The position numbers and the translations under genes are program-made. The notes beneath the pieces were generated by a model. It had not been told where the DNA came from and did no database searches. It saw only the letters and a program-made list of their open reading frames with translations. Positions 9,851 to 13,725 of a DNA stretch of 13,725 nt are shown here, in pieces (the first letter of the stretch is position 1; every line of letters begins with the position of its first letter). Location: NCBI GenBank assembly GCA_003024985.2, contig PXIH01S0004032.1; one strand, given 5' to 3'. Source of the stretch: Euperipatoides rowelli. Its lineage: Eukaryota; Onychophora; Udeonychophora; Euonychophora; Peripatopsidae.

Positions 9851-11220
9851 TATATTATTATCTTGGAAGCATTGGTACTTGCTGAAAAAGCGGTAGCTTC
9901 GTTGGGATTTACAAGCTGCAATAACTTTATTTCATGCGCATGTTGAAACATATCAATCATGAATACTTTTAATATTTCTGGAAGACTTCCTTAAAAATAT
10001 AGCTTCAGGCCCCAATAAGTCTAGACTTGCCACTGATTATCCTCATCAAAGAGTATGTTGAAATTGGAATTATAGGCCAAAATTATCCCTAATATTCATT
10101 TTAAGAAAGCAAAGACTTGTATTACATTTAACCATACATAATTAATATCCCCAGAATAAAATATTTAGTTGTTATAGGACCTTAAGTATAAAGACTGGCT
10201 AAAATGTATATTGATGTAATGATGAATTTAGATAAAAAATTTAAAAATATACAGTAAATGGTCAGAAATATATATTTATGAAATTTTAAAATGTTAATAA
10301 AATTCTGTTATTTTGATAATGTTATTTGTTTTGTCGTTATACCGCATAATTTAGAGACAAATCTGATAGTGCTTTCGAACAAAATAGATAACATGTCTTA
10401 ATTTTAATTGACGAAAATTTGTTTGATTAATAAAGAAATAAAGGTAATACAAAATATATCTCACGTATTAAAGTTAAGCAAAATTCTTCAAAAATGGTTA
10501 CAATATTAACATTTTAAATTGTGAATTTTAAGATTTTTGGGTCCTTAATTCTGTAAAAAAAATGGAAATTTAATCATTACTTTCAATCTTCTACGCCAGA
10601 GTGTGATATACATTTAGGTTGCTATTGCTTGTGACAACAACCATGTTATTCTATGCTATATTTAAAATATATACAGTAAGTTTATGGATTAATTTAGATG
10701 ATTTAGATTTTTAAAATAGAGTATACATAATTTAATTATGTTGCATTACAGTATATATTTAAAATGTTATGACAGAAATATTTATGCGCTTCATTTTAAA
10801 TTATTTACTGTATATATGTCGGACTCATATTAGATATTTACTCAAGAGTGTTATACTAAAAAATCAAATTTTTATTTCACTGTTTATATTATTATTTTTT
10901 TAATAATTTACGATCAAAGAGCATGACATTCTCAGGACTAGTTCACTACATTATTATTTTAGCCAATTTTGAACATTTTTCATTTAAATTTTAATACATA
11001 AAACCAAATTCTAAATGATTGGAATAAAAAAAAAGTTATGTAAAAATTTAAATGGACAAGAATAATAATAAAAAAACCTCCATCATATAATCATGACTAT
11101 TGAAAAAAAAACCCACATGATTTCATTGTTTAGTGCCTTAATTTATATTTTTTCCATATGGGCAGTTATTTTTTAAATTTATTTTATATATTGTGCAAAT
11201 TAAAAAATCATATCTTAACT
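9851..11220. other. AT-rich intergenic stretch, nothing recognised
   Basis: No ORF, RNA gene or intact repeat was found. TATACAGTA/TACTGTATA words occur at 10248, 10670, 10747 and 10806. Confidence -1.
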
Positions 11221-11240
11221 GGAATATGAAGCCGGTAACA

Positions 11241-11254
11241 GCGCCATCTAGCGG
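11241..11254 (-). promoter_or_regulatory. Strong CTCF-like motif
   Basis: GCGCCATCTAGCGG agrees at 13 of 14 positions with the reverse complement of the CTCF core CCASYAGRKGGCRS, including all of the YAGRKGGC part. It stands in a small GC-rich patch within very AT-rich DNA. CTCF is an insulator zinc-finger protein with a conserved core site across bilaterians; occupancy here is inference. Confidence -1.
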
Positions 11255-11318
11255 GCTTATTCAATTTTTTTATTTTTACGGGCACAAAAATGGTTGATGC
11301 CCGTGTAACGGGCTTATT
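11252..11318. repeat. CGGGCTTATT direct repeats with two overlapping hairpins
   Basis: CGGGCTTATT occurs at 11252-11261 and 11309-11318. Between them ACGGGCA (11278-11284) pairs with TGCCCGT (11298-11304) around a 13-nt loop. The same GCCCGT (11299-11304) can instead pair with ACGGGC (11308-11313) around GTA. The two stems compete for one arm. The block reads like a short element end or a structured repeat; no terminal repeats or gene were found. Confidence -1.
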
Positions 11319-11445
11319 TGCTAGCATTAATGTAAAATAAATGAGTCGAGAGAAGAAAAAAAAGTTATTATCAAAATGTTTCACGATAACATATAATAAT
11401 GTTGAATATAAAATAAAATGGTGGATGTAGCAGGGCTTTAACCTT

Positions 11446-11525
11446 TTTCACTCCAATGGCGATTCTCAATCGCCATTTTTAATTTANTAGTTGCACTCCA
11501 AAGTCGGTTCTGAATCGCCATTTTC
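11446..11525. repeat. Subterminal direct repeat of the MITE, 45-bp period
   Basis: 11446-11480 and 11491-11525 align without gaps at 29 of 35 positions, both carrying CACTCCAA and AATCGCCATTTT. The TIR core CACTCC is therefore repeated internally, as in many piggyBac-type elements that have extra transposase sites near the end. Confidence -1.
11455..11477. repeat. Hairpin in the MITE left arm (AATGGCGATT stem)
   Basis: AATGGCGATT, CTC, AATCGCCATT is a perfect 10-bp stem with a 3-nt loop beginning 17 bp inside the left TTAA. A related half, GAATCGCCATTTTC, recurs at 11512-11525. Structured subterminal repeats are often transposase-binding or folding elements in MITEs; that role here is inference. 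Confidence -1.
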
Positions 11526-11763
11526 ATTTCCTTGTATTTCATAATCAATATTATATTCAAATATGCTTCAATTACTATTTTTTTTTTAGTTTCAAAGACT
11601 CAAAATATATTTGTCTTTAAATATCCCAACAGATTTTTAAAATAAATAAATTAAAAGAATACTAATCTTAATTTAAAATGAAAAAAAAAAAATTAATTTT
11701 TCATTTTTATTGTGGAGCTATAGAAACCAAATTCTCTGAAATCTGTGGAGTGGAAAGGGTTAA

Positions 11764-12457
11764 GAACCTGTTTTCCTTCTATATTCACCCTCTATCCTTC
11801 TTACTTAAAAAACAAACTTTTTTTACTGTTATACATTAAAAGATGTTTATCTTTAATTTTGTGAAAAGCAATTACCGCAATTAGTAACAAAATAAATAAT
11901 AAAAAAAAAATCCCATATTAATGTATTTTAAAATCAAAAATTTAGAACCTATACCAGAAAGTTTTATGACTCAAAGGATTATTCAGGCCTAGGATTGTTA
12001 ATGAGCAAGTTTTGTGTAAAACAATGTTTTACCATATACATATTGTGTGTTGCAACAAGTGTTAAAATAAAATAATAGACAATTCAAAATGTATACAGTA
12101 TATAAATTCTGCATTTGATTGATAATATAATTATAAAGGTTCTATAAATGTCCAGTTTTTTTATTTTGTTTAATTATACAGTGCAATATATAATAGATAG
12201 TAATTTAAATTATCAAACAATGTGCACAATATAATTAGTCAGAAATTAGAGGTAACTAGATTACAATAATTTAAAACCTCTTATAATATAAAGATTACTT
12301 TCTAATTTCTTTCCTATATTAGGAAGCTTTTCTTTTTACAATTTTGTTATTTTTCCTTGAAGTAATAAAATATTTGTATTGAAACTAAAAAAAAAATTGT
12401 TTGTTTTAAATCTTTATTTCAAATGTCAAGACAATATATAAAATCCTTATGGTATAT
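11764..12457. other. AT-rich intergenic stretch
   Basis: No gene pattern was seen. An AATAAA at 12364-12369 is followed 17 nt later by A10 (12387-12396), as at a retroposed 3' end, but nothing upstream is recognisable. A TATACAGTATA word lies at about 12092. Confidence -1.
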
Positions 12458-12591
12458 GATGTTCTGCGCGGGTTTAGTTAGAAGGTGCAGATGTTCTGCA
12501 CGGATTGGTATGTGGCACAAAAAATGTCAGATTGAAATTTTATTTTGTAAACAGAAGAAGGCACAGATGTTGTGTGTGGGTTTAGCTAGTT
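12458..12591. repeat. Degenerate repeat around GATGTTCTGCGCGGG
   Basis: Related segments start at 12458 (GATGTTCTGCGCGGGTTTAG), 12490 (GATGTTCTGCACGGATT) and 12566 (GATGTTGTGTGTGGGTTTAG). Two of them are preceded by GAAGG and a purine-rich GCA. An 88-codon frame crosses the region, but its Cys-rich translation simply follows the repeat and matches no family I know. It is probably a decayed minisatellite or element fragment. Confidence -1.
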
Positions 12592-12827
12592 TATTTTATG
12601 AACTTTTAAAAAATATCTATACCTTTAACTTAGAAAATGGAACAGGAAGTCAGCCAGAAACAAGGTTTACCTCTACTTGTACAATATAAGTTAGTAAAAA
12701 ATATATATACAATATTTACAAAATTTTTAAATATTTAGATGGTAGGAAAGAAGAGTAATAATGATTATAATCCAATATAATAAAAAGCAAGTTTGGTCAC
12801 TTTGGTCATTAACGGAAGTCTGTCACG

Positions 12828-12841
12828 CTGCTAGATGTCAC
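12828..12841 (+). promoter_or_regulatory. Weaker CTCF-like motif
   Basis: CTGCTAGATGTCAC agrees with CCASYAGRKGGCRS at about 11 of 14 positions, on the opposite strand to the 11241 site. It lies upstream of the promoter-like cluster. Moderate match only. Confidence -1.
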
Positions 12842-12882
12842 TGTTGATGGGTTTTGAAAACCACTTTTCTGTGAGGTTTTTG

Positions 12883-12967
12883 ATTGGTCGGAAGAACCAC
12901 AAGTCTGGTATTGAAAGTAATCGTTGGATTGGGTTCTTATTGTTCCAATCAGATGGGATTTTATAAA
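12883..12967 (+). promoter_or_regulatory. CCAAT-TATA promoter-like region
   Basis: CCAAT boxes occur as ATTGG at 12883-12887 and 12928-12932 and as CCAAT at 12945-12949, followed by TATAAAG at 12962-12968. Sequence downstream (12990-13090) is GC-richer and contains a G11 run (13074-13084). Order and orientation fit a plus-strand core promoter with a start near 12990, but no convincing exon or ATG-led frame follows before the window ends. It may belong to a gene to the right, to a non-coding RNA, or to an LTR-like repeat. Confidence -1.
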
Positions 12968-13072
12968 GGGTGTGTTGGGAATTTACTGTGCACGTGTGTG
13001 CCCTCCCCTGGGTCTATAGTGCAGCCCACCCCTTTTTTTTTTCGTTGGAAGTACGGGGGAAAACGGGTGAAG

Positions 13073-13086
13073 TGGGGGGGGGGGAA
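13073..13086. repeat. Poly-G run
   Basis: G11 at 13074-13084 follows GGGTGAAGTG. Similar long G or C runs occur at 3731, 4221 and 7686. It is a slippage-prone simple sequence. Confidence -1.
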
Positions 13087-13089
13087 ATA

Positions 13090-13623
13090 ATTCCCGTCAT
13101 TTTTGACGGACTATTAAGCTAGTGATTAAATAATGTACAATTATTAAATATTTACATTAGAGACACGGCCGCCAGTAGATGTTAATTATTGGAGGAAGGG
13201 ACTTAAAAATGTGATACCGGTAGTGGAAGTTTAAGTTTAGATATGGACTAAGGCTATCAGATTTTGAGATTTAATAAAACCTGGACGTTTGGACATTGGA
13301 TATCAATGCTGGTTAAGATTTATTTGAGAAGGTTTTTATTTTTTAGGTTATTTTAGCAATATTACAAGCTTTTTATTTCTATTCAGCACAATTTTCCAAA
13401 TAACTGACATATAAACAGGTATTTTAATAATATTAATTTTAATTATTTTATTATGAATCAATAAGTTTATTAATTTCAGCATACCTCCTCTTTATATTTG
13501 CTGTATATCCATTTTAGGATAAAATAAAACTATAAATAAGAACAATATAAAATTGAATATAATTTATTTAAATTTTTAAAACGAACGACTGAACAAAAAA
13601 TGCTCACATTCAAAGCTGTAGGA
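13090..13623. other. AT-rich stretch after the promoter-like region
   Basis: It contains CCGTCATTTTTGACGG (6-bp stem at about 13094-13109) and a CTCF-like CCAGTAGATGTTAA at 13173-13186 (about 11 of 14). The remainder is AT-rich. No exon or ORF is supported. Confidence -1.
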
Positions 13624-13649
13624 AATGGAAGCATGTTAATGCTTCCATT
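13624..13649. repeat. 11-bp stem palindrome beside the second MITE
   Basis: AATGGAAGCAT, GTTA, ATGCTTCCATT is a perfect 11-bp stem with a 4-nt loop, ending 8 bp before the TTAA of the second MITE copy. It is outside the element if the TTAA is the true end. The AATGG/CCATT closing pairs echo the MITE hairpin. Confidence -1.
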
Positions 13650-13657
13650 GTAATTGG

Positions 13658-13725
13658 TTAACCCTTTCCACTCCACTGAATTCAGAAAATTTGGTTTCTA
13701 CAGCTCAACAATAAAAATGAAAAAT
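13658..13725. mobile_element. Second copy of the MITE, opposite orientation, cut by window end
   Basis: Starting at TTAA 13658-13661, 68 bases match the reverse complement of the right end of the 11438-11763 element at 63 of 68 positions. This includes the TIR TTAACCCTTTCCACTCCA and the TTTGGTTTCTA and CAATAAAAATGAAAAAT blocks. The rest lies beyond the window. Two copies prove a dispersed family rather than a chance inverted repeat. Confidence -1.

Larger units (their letters stand above)
11438..11763. mobile_element. piggyBac-type MITE, complete, non-autonomous
   Basis: The element is bounded by TTAA at 11438-11441 and 11760-11763, the target sequence piggyBac transposases duplicate. Its ends are inverted repeats: TTAACCTTTTTCACTCCA on the left against TTAACCCTTTCCACTCCA on the right read in reverse, 16 of 18 identical. 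The interior is about 318 bp with no ORF, so it would need a transposase supplied elsewhere. The left arm has a hairpin and a subterminal direct repeat; the right arm has a segment also found at the window end (63 of 68 identical). An ambiguous base (n) sits at 11487. TTAA plus CCY ends and the size fit a piggyBac MITE; the family name is unknown. Confidence -1.

Noticed and set aside
12364-12396. Retroposed gene or SINE 3' end (AATAAA then A10)
   Set aside because: No recognisable body upstream; such pairs are expected by chance in AT-rich DNA.
12884-13090. 68-codon frame in the promoter-like block
   Set aside because: It starts at TTG rather than ATG and runs through CCAAT, TATA and a poly-G run; not a plausible eukaryotic CDS.
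1-13725. CRISPR arrays, bacterial operons, phage or tRNA/rRNA genes
   Set aside because: No regular spaced repeats, no dense ORFs and no tRNA T-loop consensus (GGTTCRAATC) were found on either strand.

Overview
This window is very AT-rich eukaryotic nuclear DNA carrying spliceosomal introns. There is no operon structure, no ribosome binding site and no long ORF, and long A/T homopolymers are common. It holds one convincing protein gene, a three-exon MADF-BESS gene at 1594-4768 on the plus strand encoding a 238-residue protein. MADF-BESS families are strongly expanded in arthropods. That fact, plus very frequent TACTGTATA/TATACAGTA words, suggests an arthropod, possibly a crustacean. This placement is inference and not firm.

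Layout. 1-1370 is AT-rich flank with a small G-rich block near 105-170. 1371-1593 is the probable promoter and 5' UTR of the MADF gene, with a TATAAAA, three inverted CCAAT boxes and a CTCF-like motif. 1594-4768 is the gene: the first two exons together make the MADF domain, and the third makes an acidic/proline linker and the BESS motif. Its 2.2-kb second intron has taken in a sense-oriented, frameshifted 3' end of a Jockey/CR1-like LINE (about 3081-3667). 4769-5271 is the probable 3' UTR, ending at an AATAAA. 5272-11220 is mostly featureless AT-rich DNA, with an 85%-identical 104-bp tandem duplication (8609-8816), a GC-richer island (9504-9850) and many short palindromes.

11231-11330 is a compact GC-richer block containing a near-perfect CTCF-type motif and two mutually exclusive hairpins. 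11438-11763 is an intact piggyBac-type MITE: TTAA at both ends, 18-bp terminal inverted repeats including TTAA, and a subterminal hairpin and direct repeat. A second copy starts at 13658 in the opposite orientation and is cut by the window end. 12458-12591 holds a degenerate repeat. 12790-13190 is promoter-like, with CCAAT boxes, TATAAA and two weaker CTCF-like sites, but no exon follows it inside the window.

No complete unknown enzymatic or defence system is visible. The most informative novelties are the MITE family with its CGCCATT hairpins, the CTCF-like motifs near promoter-like DNA, and the LINE capture inside the transcription-factor intron. All repeat identities were counted by eye; no database was searched.
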